Source: a bacterium (lineage in GTDB: Bacteria; Sysuimicrobiota; Sysuimicrobiia; Sysuimicrobiales; Segetimicrobiaceae). Taken from it: a DNA stretch of 64,000 bases. Shown here in pieces: positions 42,370 to 52,506 of the stretch. The position numbers were made by a program, and so were the translations under genes. The number at the start of each line of letters is the position of its first letter. The stretch's first letter is position 1. The stretch is taken from contig DASSJF010000033.1 in assembly GCA_035691305.1 (NCBI GenBank), forward strand, positions 43,257 through 107,256. The letters are read 5' to 3'. The notes below the pieces were generated by a model. The model made no database searches, was not told where the DNA came from, and worked only from the letters and a program-made list of their open reading frames with translations.

Positions 42370-42469
42370 TGCGTCATTGGATACGATAATTCCATTAGCG
42401 GCTCCGCGTTTTCGCCGGTTACCGTCCCGGCGCGCCCCCGCGGGCGCCGGGGCTGAAGGGTAGGCGCCG

Positions 42470-43768
42470 TTGGGCCTCCGGTTTGCCCTCCTCGCGTTCC
42501 TCATTCTCTGCGGTGCGTTCTTCGGCGCCGCGGAAACCGCGCTGTTTGCCGCGAGCCGGCTCACGCTGCGCCGGATGCGCGACGCCGGCGACCGCCGGGC
42601 CCGCCTCGCGCACCAGCTGCTGGAGCACCCCGGCCACCTGCTGACGACCCTGCTGGCCGGTAACACAATCGCCAACGTGGGCTCCTCTGTCGTTGCGACG
42701 TCGATCGCTCTCAGCCTGCTCGGCCGCCGGGCGGGAGAGATCGTCGCCTTCATCGGCGCGACCGCGCTCGTGCTGATTCTCGCCGAGATCGCACCGAAGA
42801 CGCTCGCGGTGCGCTACGCCGACCGGTTCGCGCTCAACGTCGCCGGCACGGTGCGGGCGGTCAGCCTTGTGCTGACGCCGCTCGTGCGCCTCCTGTCGCT
42901 GGCCGGGACGGCGGTCGTCCGGCCGTTCGGCGGCGCGATCACGCCGCACGCGCCCCTGGTGACGGAGGATCAGCTGCGGTTCCTCGTCCAGGTCGGCGAG
43001 GAAGAGGGGGTCATCGAGGAAGAGGAACGCGAGATGATCCACTCGATCTTCGAATTCGGCGACACGCTCGTGCGCGAGGTAATGCGGCCGCGCGTCGACA
43101 TCGTCGCCGTGCAGGCGAAGGCCGCGATCAACGAAGCGCTCGGCCTGATGATGGAGTCCGGCCACTCGCGGCTGCCCGTGTACGAGGGCAGCGTCGACCA
43201 CATCGTCGGCGTCGTCTACGTCCGCGACCTGCTGCCGGCCCTCCGCCAGGGCCGCCTCGACCAAACCGTCGGCGAGATGCAGCGCCCGCCGTTCTTCGTG
43301 CCCGACGCGAAGAAGGTGGACGAGCTGTTCCGCGAGATGCAGCGCCGGAAGATCTCCATGGCGATCGTCGTCGACGAATACGGCGGGACCGCCGGGGTCG
43401 TCACGATGGAAGACCTGCTGGAAGAGATCGTCGGCGAGATTCAGGACGAGTACGATCTCGAGGAGAAGCCCATTCAGCTGATCGACGACCGGACGGCCGT
43501 TGTCAACGGCCGGACGCACATCGACGAAGTCAACGAGATCCTGGGACTGCAGCTGCCGACGGAGGACGTCGATACGATCGGCGGGCTCGTCTACGCGCTC
43601 GCCGGGCACGTCCCGGTACAGGGCGAAACGGTCTCCCTCGCGGGCGCCGAGCTGCGCGTCGAACGCGCCCTCGGCCAGCGCATCACCAAGGTGCGGATCA
43701 CGCGCCAGACCGCGCCGCCGGCGCCGCAGGAGGCCGAAGTCTCGGGCCGGACGCCGGGCACGGCCTGA
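42470..43768 (+). CDS. Hemolysin C / CorC family membrane protein (CNNM, CBS pair, transporter-associated domain)
   Basis: This is a 432-residue protein with an N-terminal CNNM membrane domain (about 1-190). It begins [29 protein letters not shown] and contains [24 protein letters not shown]. Two CBS domains follow (about 210-330; [10 protein letters not shown] and the later [31 protein letters not shown] segment). The C-terminal CorC_HlyC domain contains [11 protein letters not shown]. Family members act in Mg/Co efflux or Mg-dependent regulation; they are not usually true hemolysins. TTG start with an AAGGGTAGG ribosome site. It converges with the SIS-domain gene. Confidence 0.92.
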   Translation: MGLRFALLAFLILCGAFFGAAETALFAASRLTLRRMRDAGDRRARLAHQLLEHPGHLLTTLLAGNTIANVGSSVVATSIALSLLGRRAGEIVAFIGATALVLILAEIAPKTLAVRYADRFALNVAGTVRAVSLVLTPLVRLLSLAGTAVVRPFGGAITPHAPLVTEDQLRFLVQVGEEEGVIEEEEREMIHSIFEFGDTLVREVMRPRVDIVAVQAKAAINEALGLMMESGHSRLPVYEGSVDHIVGVVYVRDLLPALRQGRLDQTVGEMQRPPFFVPDAKKVDELFREMQRRKISMAIVVDEYGGTAGVVTMEDLLEEIVGEIQDEYDLEEKPIQLIDDRTAVVNGRTHIDEVNEILGLQLPTEDVDTIGGLVYALAGHVPVQGETVSLAGAELRVERALGQRITKVRITRQTAPPAPQEAEVSGRTPGTA

Positions 43769-43792
43769 CGGCCGGTCGTCGGTCGCCGGAGC

Positions 43793-44884
43793 TTAGAGCG
43801 CGACGCGGCGGTAGGCCGCGCGAAACCTCGGGTCGTCGAGGCGAAAGCTGTCGGGGTTCGTGCCGCGGGCGAGGGCGAGGTGGTACGAGAACAGCTGCAG
43901 CGGCACCGCGCAGGTGAGCGCGGTGAACGGCTCGGGCACGGCCGGCACGCGCCAACGCGCGGTGACGCCGCCGCCCGCGATCGACGCCGTTCCGTCGTCG
44001 ACCACGATCAACTTCGCGCCGATCTCCTGCACCGCCGCCGCCACGTCCGTGACGCGGGGCTGGGCGGCGCCGGCCTGAGCGATGAGGATGAACAGATCCT
44101 CGCGTTCGGTCGATTGGAACGGACCGTGCAACATCGCCTCCGCGCTCATCCCCTCCGCCGTGGCGTAGGAGGTCTCTTTGATCTTCAGCGCGCCTTCGGT
44201 GGCGGCGACGGCGCCCGGCCCGCCTCCGACAAGCCAGATGCGCGGGCTCGACGCGAGGCCGCGCGCCCGGTCGGCGATCTGCGGTTCGAGGGCGAGCGCT
44301 CCCCGCAGCGCCCCCGGGACGGTAGTCTTGAGCACCGCGGCGTCGAGCACAGGCCGCGCCCGGCGCGCTGCGCCGATCTGCGCCGTGAGGACCCCCAACG
44401 CGGCCACCGCGCCGGCGTAGCTCACCGTGTGCGTCGCCGAACGCTCTTGCGCCACGGTCTGGATGACCACGTCTGCGACCGCGCGATCTTCGGGACCGTC
44501 GCCGGTTACCACCACGGTTGGAGAACCGGCCTTCCTCGCCCGTACCAGCGCGTCACGAGTGTACCGCTTCGTACCGCGGTGCGTGACCGTGATCACGCCG
44601 TCCCGGGGGCCGAGCGTCGGACCGTAGAGCGCAAAGTCGAAGGCGTGCGCCGCGTACACGGGCATCCCGCCGTAGCTCCGCATCAGATACTCGGCCGTCA
44701 GCGCGGCATGATACGAGGTGCCGATCCCGACGAAATAGAGGCGGTCGCAGGCGGCGAGGCGGGGCGCGCAGGCTTCGGCCGCGGCCGCGGTGCGGCCGGC
44801 CACCGCCGCGAATGCGTCGGGCTGTTCCCGCATGGCCTCGTACATATAAAAAGGATGCGCGGTGCGGGCGTCGGCGGGGGTCAT
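43793..44884 (-). CDS. SIS-domain sugar-phosphate isomerase/deglycase-like protein
   Basis: This is a 363-residue protein with two SIS domains (about 35-175 and 200-345), like the isomerase half of GlmS but with no glutaminase half. FVGIGTSYHAALTAEYLM is the first sugar-phosphate loop. EGALKIKETSYATAEGMSAEAMLHGP matches the GlmS/AgaS/FrlB region that precedes the catalytic HGP. Such stand-alone proteins act on aminosugar- or fructosamine-phosphates. ATG 44884 was chosen; upstream codons are basic and unlike the family. It interrupts, on the opposite strand, the otherwise plus-strand run from ybeY to dgt. Confidence 0.83.
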   Translation of the reverse strand: MTPADARTAHPFYMYEAMREQPDAFAAVAGRTAAAAEACAPRLAACDRLYFVGIGTSYHAALTAEYLMRSYGGMPVYAAHAFDFALYGPTLGPRDGVITVTHRGTKRYTRDALVRARKAGSPTVVVTGDGPEDRAVADVVIQTVAQERSATHTVSYAGAVAALGVLTAQIGAARRARPVLDAAVLKTTVPGALRGALALEPQIADRARGLASSPRIWLVGGGPGAVAATEGALKIKETSYATAEGMSAEAMLHGPFQSTEREDLFILIAQAGAAQPRVTDVAAAVQEIGAKLIVVDDGTASIAGGGVTARWRVPAVPEPFTALTCAVPLQLFSYHLALARGTNPDSFRLDDPRFRAAYRRVAL

Positions 44885-45026
44885 ACGGCACACTTCGCGG
44901 CCGGGGCGCGGCGCTCCCCGCAGCAGGAGTCCGCGAAGGCGGCCCGGACCGGGGGGGGTGTCGCACAGGACGCGGACCCCCATCAGCGAATCCCTGACCG
45001 ATCTCGCCGCCGTTCGAGGAGTGTGC

Positions 45027-45509
45027 ATGGTTCACCGCTCTCCCGATTACCGTCCGTTGATCCGCGCCGCCCGCGCGGCCCGCGCGCGGGCGTACGCGCC
45101 GTATTCACGTTTTCCCGTCGGCGCGGCGGCCCTCACCTCGGACGGATCGATCTACGCCGGCGCGAACGTCGAGAACGCGTCGTTCGGGCTTACCCAGTGC
45201 GCGGAGCGGGTCGCGATGCAGACGGCCGCCGCGGCCGGGCACGTGCGCATTCGGGCCGTGGCGATCGCGGGAGCCGCCGGCATCTCGCCCTGCGGCGCCT
45301 GCCGCCAGGTGATGGCCGAATTCGGCGTGCGCACGGTCGTGATCGCCGCGGAGGGATCCGCGCCGGCCGTCGTGACGTTCGCGGACCTGTTGCCGCATCC
45401 GTTCGGCGCCCGGAACCTACAAGCGGCGAGGCCGCAACGCGCGCGTCCGAGTCTTCGTACACGCGCGCCGTCCGGCGGTCGCCGTCGACTGCGTCATGCC
45501 GGTTTATAA
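45027..45509 (+). CDS. cdd: Cytidine deaminase
   Basis: This zinc enzyme converts cytidine and deoxycytidine to uridines in pyrimidine salvage. The small tetrameric form is about 130 residues, whereas this frame has 160. AYAPYSRFPVGAAAL, the ENASFGLTQCAERVAMQ motif (zinc Cys and catalytic Glu) and SPCGACRQVMAEFG (two zinc Cys) are intact. The last 30 or so residues are Arg/Pro-rich and unusual. The ATG has a GAGGAG ribosome site. It overlaps recO by 14 bases. In many Gram-positive genomes era lies between cdd and recO; here it does not. Confidence 0.94.
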   Translation: MVHRSPDYRPLIRAARAARARAYAPYSRFPVGAAALTSDGSIYAGANVENASFGLTQCAERVAMQTAAAAGHVRIRAVAIAGAAGISPCGACRQVMAEFGVRTVVIAAEGSAPAVVTFADLLPHPFGARNLQAARPQRARPSLRTRAPSGGRRRLRHAGL

Positions 45510-46365
45510 AGTCGCAGCCGTCGTTCTTCGGCACCAGCCCGTGGGCGAAGCCGACCGGGTGTTGACGCTGTTCACTCTGGAGTACGGCAAACTGCGTGTT
45601 TCCGCCCGCGGCGTGCGCAAGACGACGAGCCGCCTCGCCGGCAGGGTCCAGCCGTATACGGAAGGCCGATTTCTGCTGGCGCGCGGCCGCACGCTCGACG
45701 TCGTCGCCCAGGCGGAAGTCGTCCGGTCCTTTGCCGGGCTGCAGCAGGACCTGCTGCGGAGCGCCTATGCCGCCTACGTGGCGGAGCTGGTCGACCGGTT
45801 TCTCCCGGAACGGGACCGCCATGCCGAGGTCTTCGCGGCGCTCGTGGACGCGCTCGGCGTGATCGATACCGCGGGCGAAGACGAGGCCGAGGTCTACGCG
45901 CTGTGGTTCTCGCTGCGCCTCGCCGACAGCCTCGGCTACCGTCCGGAGTTGGACCGCTGCCTGGCCTGCGGCCGCGCGCTGCCGTCCGGCGCCCCGTCGG
46001 GCGATCCGGACGCGGTCCCCGCGGCGCGAGGGGGCGCCGGATGGGCGTTCAGCCCGGCCGCGGGCGGCGCGTTGTGCCCCGCGTGCGCGGCCGGTGAGAC
46101 GTCGGCCGTCCGGGTCGCGCCGGGTGTGCTCGCGACCGGCGCCTACCTCCTCCGCGGCACCGCCGAGCACGCGCGGCGCCTCCGCGTCCCGGAGCGTCAG
46201 CGACGGGCGCTGGCCGCGCTGGTGCAGGCGCACCTGGAATACCACCTCGACGGCCGCCTGCGCGCCCCCGCCGTGATCGCGCGGCTTCGTCAGGCGGGCC
46301 GTGGTAAGATAGACGCGGAGGTGGTCCCATGGAAGTCGATCTCGAACGGGCGAAGCGGGCGCTGA
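45496..46365 (+). CDS. recO: DNA repair protein RecO
   Basis: RecO works with RecF/RecR in loading RecA at gaps and annealing strands. The 289-residue protein has the N-terminal OB fold (VVLRHQPVGEADRVLTLFTLEYGKL) and a helical middle. The C-terminal zinc module has Cys pairs CLACG and CPAC separated by a longer, Gly/Ala/Pro-rich loop than usual. It overlaps cdd by 14 bases and the next small gene by 37 bases, so it is part of a tightly coupled run. Confidence 0.92.
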   Translation: MPVYKVAAVVLRHQPVGEADRVLTLFTLEYGKLRVSARGVRKTTSRLAGRVQPYTEGRFLLARGRTLDVVAQAEVVRSFAGLQQDLLRSAYAAYVAELVDRFLPERDRHAEVFAALVDALGVIDTAGEDEAEVYALWFSLRLADSLGYRPELDRCLACGRALPSGAPSGDPDAVPAARGGAGWAFSPAAGGALCPACAAGETSAVRVAPGVLATGAYLLRGTAEHARRLRVPERQRRALAALVQAHLEYHLDGRLRAPAVIARLRQAGRGKIDAEVVPWKSISNGRSGR

Positions 46366-46574
46366 TCCACTTCGGATCGGCGATGGAGGAGGCGCAGGGC
46401 GTCGTCCGCAACGGAAGGCCCGGCGTGGTGCGCTTCCACACCGATGACAAGGTGCTGGAAATGCCGCTCACCTGGGCCGCGGCCGGGCTCGCGGCGTTCG
46501 CGCTCGCCAGCATGCTGACGCAGCTGCCGTCGTTCCGGAGAGTGCGCGAAGAAGAGCCGCTCGGCATCGGATAG
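46329..46574 (+). CDS. Small membrane-anchored protein, DUF4342-like
   Basis: This is an 81-residue protein starting inside the end of recO with a strong GGAGGTGG ribosome site. A charged N-terminal half ([21 protein letters not shown], here split as a helix then [23 protein letters not shown]) is followed by one hydrophobic segment [18 protein letters not shown]. The layout resembles DUF4342 proteins, which occur between recO and glyQ in some Gram-positive genomes. Family assignment is by pattern memory only. A possible extended -10 (TGGTAAGAT, 46302-46310) lies 18 bases upstream. Function unknown. Confidence 0.65.
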   Translation: MEVDLERAKRALIHFGSAMEEAQGVVRNGRPGVVRFHTDDKVLEMPLTWAAAGLAAFALASMLTQLPSFRRVREEEPLGIG

Positions 46575-46584
46575 CCGCACCCGC

Positions 46585-47475
46585 GTGACGTTTCAAGAAC
46601 TCCTCATCAGCCTGGAGCGATTCTGGGCATCGCAGGGCTGCGTGATCGCGCAACCCTATGATGTTGAGGTCGGCGCCGGGACGATGCATCCGGCGACGTT
46701 CCTCCGCGCGCTCGGTCCCGAGCCGTGGCGCGCGGCGTACGTGCAGCCGAGCCGCCGTCCGGCGGACGCCCGGTACGGGCAGAATCCGAACCGCCTCTAC
46801 CAGCATTATCAGTACCAGGTGATCCTGAAGCCGTCGCCGGACGACGTGCAGGATCTCTACGTCCAAAGCCTTCGCGCCGCGGGCATCCGGCCGCGCGATC
46901 ACGACCTCCGGTTTCTCGAAGACAACTGGGAATGGCCCACCGGCGGCGCCTGGGGCGTGGGCTGGCAGGTATTCCTCGACGGGCAGGAGATCAGCCAGTT
47001 TACGTATTTCCAGCAGGTCGGCGGGCTCGATCTGCCGCTTGTGTCCGCTGAGCTGACCTACGGCACGGAGCGGATTGCCCAGTTCGTTCAGCGCAAGGCG
47101 AGCGTCTACGACCTCGTGTGGACCGAGGGCATCACGTACGGCGAGGTCCGGCGCGAGGAGGAGGTGGAGCACTCGAAGCACGCGTTTGACGTGGCGGACA
47201 TCTCGACGCTCCGCTCGCTCTTCGACGCGTACGACCGGGAGGGGCGCCGGCTGCTCGAAGAGGGCCTCGTCCTGCCCGGGTACGAGCAGTTGCTGAAGTG
47301 CTCGCACCTCTTCAATCTCCTCGATGCCCGCGGCGCGGTCGGCGTCGCCGAGCGCGCGAGCCTCCTCGGCCGCTGCCGGGTGATCGCGCGCGGGTGCGCG
47401 GAGCGCTACCTCGCGCAGCGCGAGTCGCTGCGATGGCCGCTGCTGCGCGGGGGTACGCATGCCGCCACAGTCTAA
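46585..47475 (+). CDS. glyQ: Glycyl-tRNA synthetase alpha subunit
   Basis: This is the catalytic subunit of the two-subunit (alpha2beta2) bacterial glycyl-tRNA synthetase. The 296-residue protein begins [37 protein letters not shown] (the typical FQxxIxxLxxFWxxxGCxIxQPYD) and has [24 protein letters not shown] and [14 protein letters not shown] [11 protein letters not shown]. The GTG start lies 10 bases after the small upstream gene. It overlaps glyS by 17 bases, which ensures equal synthesis of both subunits. Confidence 0.96.
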   Translation: MTFQELLISLERFWASQGCVIAQPYDVEVGAGTMHPATFLRALGPEPWRAAYVQPSRRPADARYGQNPNRLYQHYQYQVILKPSPDDVQDLYVQSLRAAGIRPRDHDLRFLEDNWEWPTGGAWGVGWQVFLDGQEISQFTYFQQVGGLDLPLVSAELTYGTERIAQFVQRKASVYDLVWTEGITYGEVRREEEVEHSKHAFDVADISTLRSLFDAYDREGRRLLEEGLVLPGYEQLLKCSHLFNLLDARGAVGVAERASLLGRCRVIARGCAERYLAQRESLRWPLLRGGTHAATV

Positions 47476-49612
47476 GCGCCTCGTCTTGGAGATCGGCACC
47501 GAGGAGCTGCCGCCGTCCGCGGCGTGGGACGGCATTCGACAGCTTCGAGAGCTGGCGGGGCCGGCGCTCGAGGAGGCGCGCCTCGACGCCGGGGACTTGC
47601 GGGCGTACGCGACCCCCCGCCGCCTGGTGCTGATCGTCGAGCGGGTGGGGCTGCGCCTGCGGGATCTGGTTCGCGAGATCCGGGGGCCGGCGGTGCGCGT
47701 CGCGTTCGCACCCGACGGGCGGCCGACTCCGGCGGCGGAGGGCTTCGCCCGCGCGCAGGGCATCGACGTCGGCGCGCTTGAGCGGCGGAGCACGCCGCAG
47801 GGCGAGTACGTCTACGCGGTGCGGCGCGAGGCGGGCGGGGACTCCGCGGCGGCGCTGGCGGAGTGCCTACCGGCGCTCGCGGGCCGGCTCTCCTTCCCGC
47901 GGGCGATGCGGTGGGGCGCCGGGACGACCCGGTTTTCGCGGCCCGTGCGGTGGATCGTGGCGCTGCTTGGCGAGGACGTTGTTCCGCTGAGGTTCGCCGG
48001 GGTGTCCGCCGGCCGCGAGACCGCGGGGCACCGCGCGCTGCACCCCGGCCTTGTCGCCGTCGCGTCGGCGGAGGGGTACGAAGCCGCGATGCGCACCGCC
48101 CGCGTCATGGTGGATCCGGAAGCGCGCCGCCGCCGCATCACCGCGGGGATCCGGCGCGCGGCGCGCGGCGCGGGCGGGCGGCCGATTCTCGACCCCGACC
48201 TGCTCGACGAGAGCGTTCAACTCGTCGAGTGGCCGACGGTGCTCGCCGGCCGGTTCGACCCGCCGTTTCTGGCGCTGCCGCGGGAGATCCTGATCACGGT
48301 GATGCAGCACCACCAGAAGTACTTCGCGGTCGAAGACCGGGACGGCACGCTCCTGCCGGCGTTCGTCGCGCTGCGGAACGGCGGGACCCGCAACCTCGAC
48401 GGCGTGCGCGAAGGCAACGAATGGGTGCTGCGGGCACGCCTCGGCGACGCCCGCTTCTTCTTCGAGGAGGACCGCCGCGAGCCGCTCGAGGCGCGCATAC
48501 CGATGCTCGACGACGTGACGTTCCTCGAGCCGCTCGGGACGATGGCGGCCAAGACGGCGCGGCTCGAGCAACTTACAACGCGCCTCGCGGTGTGGCTCGG
48601 CGACGGGCCCGCGGAGGCGCGGGCGCTGGCGCGCGCCGCGCATCTCGCCAAGGCGGACCTCGTGACCCAGGTCGTGCGCGAACTGCCGGAGTTGCAGGGG
48701 ATCGTGGGCGGCCTGTATGCCGCGCTCGACGGCGAGCCGGAGGCGGTGGCCGCCGGTGTCCGGGAGCAGTATCTGCCCCGGGGCGGCGTGCTGCCCCGCA
48801 CGGCGGTCGGGGCGCGCCTTGCGCTTCTCGACCACGCCGACACGCTGGCCGGGGCGCTGTCGGCCGGCCTCGTGCCGAGCGGGTCCCAGGACCCGTACGG
48901 GCTGCGCCGCGCGGCCAACGCGATCGTCACGATTCTGCTCGACCGGCATTGGTCCGTCACGATCCCGGATCTGACGGGGGCCGTCCTCGACGGATACGCT
49001 GTGGCGGACCCGGCAAGCCGGGCGCGGGTGCTCGAGGCGGTTCGGGACCTGGTGCGCCAGCGGCTGCGGGCCGCGCTCATCGATGAGGAGATCAGCTACG
49101 ATACCGTCGACGCCGCGCTCGCCGCGGGGATCGATTTACCGCCCGACGCGGCCGCGCGCGCGCGCGCGCTGTGGGTGTTCCGGCGGACGGCCGAGTTTGC
49201 GAAGACGTATACGGCGCTCGACCGCGCGGCCCGCATCGTGCCGGCCGGCTTCGACGCCGAGGTCCGCGAGGATCTGCTGACGGCGCCGGCGGAGCGGGCG
49301 CTGCTCGACGCGATCCGGGCGGCGTCCGCACCGCGGGCCGGCGACGGGCGCCCGCCGCGGGGGGCCGCGGCGCCGAAGGACCTCGCGGCGCACTACGAAC
49401 GGAATCTCCGGCGGCTCGCGTCGCTTGCGGGGCCGGTCGACCGGCTTTTCACGGACGTGCTGGTGATGGCGGAAGACGAAGCGGTCCGCCGCAACCGCCT
49501 CGGCCTGCTGGCGCACGTCGTGCGGCTCGTCCGGCCGATCGCGGATCTGTCCAAACTGGTGGTAGCCGATACACGGGCTGAAGGAAAGCAGGCGGCTGTC
49601 TCCCAAGCATGA
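47459..49612 (+). CDS. glyS: Glycyl-tRNA synthetase beta subunit
   Basis: This is the tRNA-binding beta subunit of the alpha2beta2 glycyl-tRNA synthetase. The 717-residue protein is full length. It opens with [14 protein letters not shown], then has [13 protein letters not shown] and [33 protein letters not shown] (quoted here only as landmarks [11 protein letters not shown] and MQHHQKYF). The central HD-like region contains [16 protein letters not shown] and [17 protein letters not shown], and a C-terminal anticodon-binding-like domain follows. It overlaps glyQ by 17 bases. Confidence 0.96.
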   Translation: MPPQSKRLVLEIGTEELPPSAAWDGIRQLRELAGPALEEARLDAGDLRAYATPRRLVLIVERVGLRLRDLVREIRGPAVRVAFAPDGRPTPAAEGFARAQGIDVGALERRSTPQGEYVYAVRREAGGDSAAALAECLPALAGRLSFPRAMRWGAGTTRFSRPVRWIVALLGEDVVPLRFAGVSAGRETAGHRALHPGLVAVASAEGYEAAMRTARVMVDPEARRRRITAGIRRAARGAGGRPILDPDLLDESVQLVEWPTVLAGRFDPPFLALPREILITVMQHHQKYFAVEDRDGTLLPAFVALRNGGTRNLDGVREGNEWVLRARLGDARFFFEEDRREPLEARIPMLDDVTFLEPLGTMAAKTARLEQLTTRLAVWLGDGPAEARALARAAHLAKADLVTQVVRELPELQGIVGGLYAALDGEPEAVAAGVREQYLPRGGVLPRTAVGARLALLDHADTLAGALSAGLVPSGSQDPYGLRRAANAIVTILLDRHWSVTIPDLTGAVLDGYAVADPASRARVLEAVRDLVRQRLRAALIDEEISYDTVDAALAAGIDLPPDAAARARALWVFRRTAEFAKTYTALDRAARIVPAGFDAEVREDLLTAPAERALLDAIRAASAPRAGDGRPPRGAAAPKDLAAHYERNLRRLASLAGPVDRLFTDVLVMAEDEAVRRNRLGLLAHVVRLVRPIADLSKLVVADTRAEGKQAAVSQA

Positions 49613-49646
49613 CTGGCCGCACATTTCTACGCGAGGTGATCCCGTA

Positions 49647-52433
49647 ATGGCTATTCGTCTCGGCACGAAACCGCGGCGGGGGGCCGCTCGGCCGAAAGGA
49701 CCTGGGACACGCCGCCCGGCGGGCCGCGCGGCGCGCGGCCACCTGGGCGCGAAGGCGATCTGGCTGTTTGAAGAGGGCAACGCTTCGATGCGCGAACTGC
49801 TCGGCGGCAAGGGCGCCGGGCTGGCCGAGATGAGCCGGGTGGGCCTGCCGGTGCCGCCCGGCTTTACGATTACCACCGAAGTGTGCAACTCGTACCTCGC
49901 GCACGGCAAGACGTTTCCGCCGGGGCTCATGGACGGGGTGCGGCGGGCGCTCGCCACGGTCGAGCGCAGGATGGGGAAGCGGTTCGGCGATCCGAAGAAC
50001 CCGCTTCTCGTCTCGGTGCGGTCGGGCGCGAAGTTCTCCATGCCGGGCATGATGGACACGGTGCTCAACCTCGGCCTCAACTCCGACACGGTGCGCGGGC
50101 TCGCGGCCCTCACCGGCGACGAGCGGTTTGCCGAGGACGCCTACCGCCGGTTCGCGCAGATGTTCGGGAAGATCGTGCTCGACGTGCCGGGCCAGAAGTT
50201 CGAGCAGCTCATCGAGGAGCAGAAGCAGCGTGTCGGGGCGAAGCTCGACACCGATCTCCCGGCGGCGGATTTGCGCTCGCTGTCCGCCCGGTTCACGGAT
50301 CTGATCCGGCACGAGACCGGCCTCACGTTTCCGGTCGACCCGTGGGAGCAGCTCGAGATGGCCATCCGCGCGGTCTTCGACTCGTGGAACGGACGCCGCG
50401 CGATCGACTACCGGAACTTCAACAAGATCCCGCACGACCTCGGCACCGCGGTGAACGTACAGGCGATGGTCTTCGGAAACATGGGTGAGGACAGCGCGAC
50501 AGGCGTCGCCTTCACGCGCAACCCCGCGACGGGCGACAAGGGGCTGTACGGCGAGTACCTGCCGAACGCCCAAGGCGAGGACGTCGTCGCCGGCATCCGC
50601 ACCCCGCATCCGATCAGCCAGATGCAGAACGAGATGCCCGGCGTGTATAAGCAGTTCCTCAAGGTGGCGCAGATGCTCGAGCGCCACTACAAGGACATCC
50701 AGGATCTCGAGTTCACGGTCGAACGCGGCAGGCTGTGGATGCTGCAGACGCGCAGCGGCAAGCGCACCGCGCAGGCGGCGGTCAAGGCCGCGGTCGACAT
50801 GGCGCGCGAGCGGCTCATCACGAAGGACGAGGCGCTGCTGCGGGTCGAGCCCGAGCAGATCTACCAGCTCTTGCTGCCGCGGTTCGATCCCGACGACAAG
50901 GGCGTCGCCGAGCGCGAGGGCAAGCTGCTGGCGCGCGGCCTCAACGCCTCCCCGGGCGCGGCGACCGGCAAGGCCGTCTTCGATCCCGACACCGCGGCCG
51001 AACTCGGGGGCAAAGGGGAGGCGGTCATCCTCGTGCGTCCGGAGACCAACCCCGACGACGTCCACGGGATGCTCGCGGCGCGCGGCATCCTCACCGCGCG
51101 CGGCGGCGCGACGAGCCACGCCGCGGTCGTGGCGCGCGGCCTCGGCAAGCCCTGCGTCGCCGGCGCCGAGGCGATCCGCGTCGATCCGGAGGCGCGGCGG
51201 TTCAGCGTGAACGGCCAGGTCGTGCACCAGGGCGACTTCATCTCCATCGACGGCACGACCGGCGAGGTCTTCGGCCGTTCGATCCGCACGATCGACCCCG
51301 ACGTCGCCCGGGACGAAAATCTCCAGAGGCTGCTCGGCTGGGCGGACAAGGCCCGCCGGCTCGGCGTGTGGGCCAACGCCGACTACCCGCGGGACGCCGA
51401 GCGCGCGAGGGCGTTCGGCGCGGAGGGCGTCGGACTCTGCCGCACGGAGCACATGTTCTTCGAAGAGGACCGCCTGCCGATCGTCCGCCGCATGATCCTC
51501 GCCGACACCGACGCCGAGCGGCAGCGCGCGCTCGACGAGCTGCTGCCGGTGCAGCGGCAGGACTTCGTCGGCATCCTGCGCGCGATGGCCGGCCACACGG
51601 TCGTCATCCGCCTGATCGACCCGCCGCTACACGAGTTTCTGCCGCGTTACGACGAGCTGCTGGTCGAGGTCACGCAGCTGCGCGACCGCGGCGACAACCC
51701 GGCGGAGCTCGCGGAAAAGGAGCATCTCCTGCGCGCCGTGCAGGGGATGCGCGAGCAGAACCCGATGCTGGGGCTCCGCGGCATCCGGCTCGGCATCCTC
51801 TTCCCGGGCATCATCGACATGCAGGTCCGGGCGATCCTCGAGGCGGCGTGCCTCCTGGCGAAGCAGGGCGTGCGGACGCATCCCGAGATCATGATTCCGC
51901 TCGTCGGCCACGTGAACGAGCTGGCGGTCGTGGAGGAGCGGGTCCGGCCGCTCGCCGAGCGGGTGATGAAGGAGCAGGGGATCAAGGTCGGCTACAAGTT
52001 CGGGACGATGATCGAGGTCCCGCGCGCCTGCGTCGTCGCCGGCGACATCGCGAAGCGGGCGGAGTTCTTCTCGTTCGGCAGCAACGACCTGACGCAGCTG
52101 ATCTTCGGCTTCAGCCGGGACGACGCGGAGGGCAAGTTCCTCCTCCAGTACGTGAAGGAGAAGATCCTGCCCGAGAACCCGTTCCAGGTCCTCGACGCCG
52201 AGGGCGTCGGCGTGCTGATCGACATGGCGGTCCGCGACGGGCGCCGGATGCGGCCCGACATCGAGCTCGGTATCTGCGGCGAGCACGGCGGCGATCCGGC
52301 CAGCATCGAGTTCTGCCACAAGGTGGGCCTGAGCTACGTGAGCTGCTCGCCGTACCGCGTGCCGACGGCGCGGCTGGCCGCGGCGCAGGCCGCGCTCCGG
52401 GAGCGCAGGACGCGCGCCGAGCGGGACAAGTAA
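49647..52433 (+). CDS. ppdK: Pyruvate, phosphate dikinase
   Basis: PPDK interconverts pyruvate, ATP and phosphate with PEP, AMP and diphosphate. The 928-residue protein has the N-terminal nucleotide-binding domain (WLFEEGN, GGKGAGLAEMSRVGLPVPPG, SVRSGAKFSMPGMMDT). The swivelling phosphohistidine domain has His491 in GGATSHAAVVARG, and the C-terminal PEP/pyruvate barrel has Cys900 in VSCSPYRVP. An extra Arg/Gly-rich N-terminal tail of about 35 residues precedes the usual start, but the GAGGTGAT ribosome site supports this ATG. The regulatory phosphatase/kinase gene (ppsR) often found next to it is absent. Confidence 0.96.
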   Translation: MAIRLGTKPRRGAARPKGPGTRRPAGRAARGHLGAKAIWLFEEGNASMRELLGGKGAGLAEMSRVGLPVPPGFTITTEVCNSYLAHGKTFPPGLMDGVRRALATVERRMGKRFGDPKNPLLVSVRSGAKFSMPGMMDTVLNLGLNSDTVRGLAALTGDERFAEDAYRRFAQMFGKIVLDVPGQKFEQLIEEQKQRVGAKLDTDLPAADLRSLSARFTDLIRHETGLTFPVDPWEQLEMAIRAVFDSWNGRRAIDYRNFNKIPHDLGTAVNVQAMVFGNMGEDSATGVAFTRNPATGDKGLYGEYLPNAQGEDVVAGIRTPHPISQMQNEMPGVYKQFLKVAQMLERHYKDIQDLEFTVERGRLWMLQTRSGKRTAQAAVKAAVDMARERLITKDEALLRVEPEQIYQLLLPRFDPDDKGVAEREGKLLARGLNASPGAATGKAVFDPDTAAELGGKGEAVILVRPETNPDDVHGMLAARGILTARGGATSHAAVVARGLGKPCVAGAEAIRVDPEARRFSVNGQVVHQGDFISIDGTTGEVFGRSIRTIDPDVARDENLQRLLGWADKARRLGVWANADYPRDAERARAFGAEGVGLCRTEHMFFEEDRLPIVRRMILADTDAERQRALDELLPVQRQDFVGILRAMAGHTVVIRLIDPPLHEFLPRYDELLVEVTQLRDRGDNPAELAEKEHLLRAVQGMREQNPMLGLRGIRLGILFPGIIDMQVRAILEAACLLAKQGVRTHPEIMIPLVGHVNELAVVEERVRPLAERVMKEQGIKVGYKFGTMIEVPRACVVAGDIAKRAEFFSFGSNDLTQLIFGFSRDDAEGKFLLQYVKEKILPENPFQVLDAEGVGVLIDMAVRDGRRMRPDIELGICGEHGGDPASIEFCHKVGLSYVSCSPYRVPTARLAAAQAALRERRTRAERDK

Positions 52434-52434
52434 C

Positions 52435-52471
52435 GCAGCCGGCGGGGCGCGCCGCGCGCCCCGCCGGCTGC
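52435..52471 (+). terminator. 17-bp perfect hairpin after ppdK
   Basis: A perfect 17-bp GC-rich stem (52435-52451 with 52455-52471) around a CCG loop begins two bases after the ppdK stop. It has no T-run. It is the strongest hairpin in the window and most likely ends the glyQS-ppdK transcript or protects its 3' end. dgt starts 35 bases downstream. Confidence 0.8.
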
Positions 52472-52506
52472 GACATCAGCCTGAGCGGTCGGGGGGGCCG
52501 GCGGCG

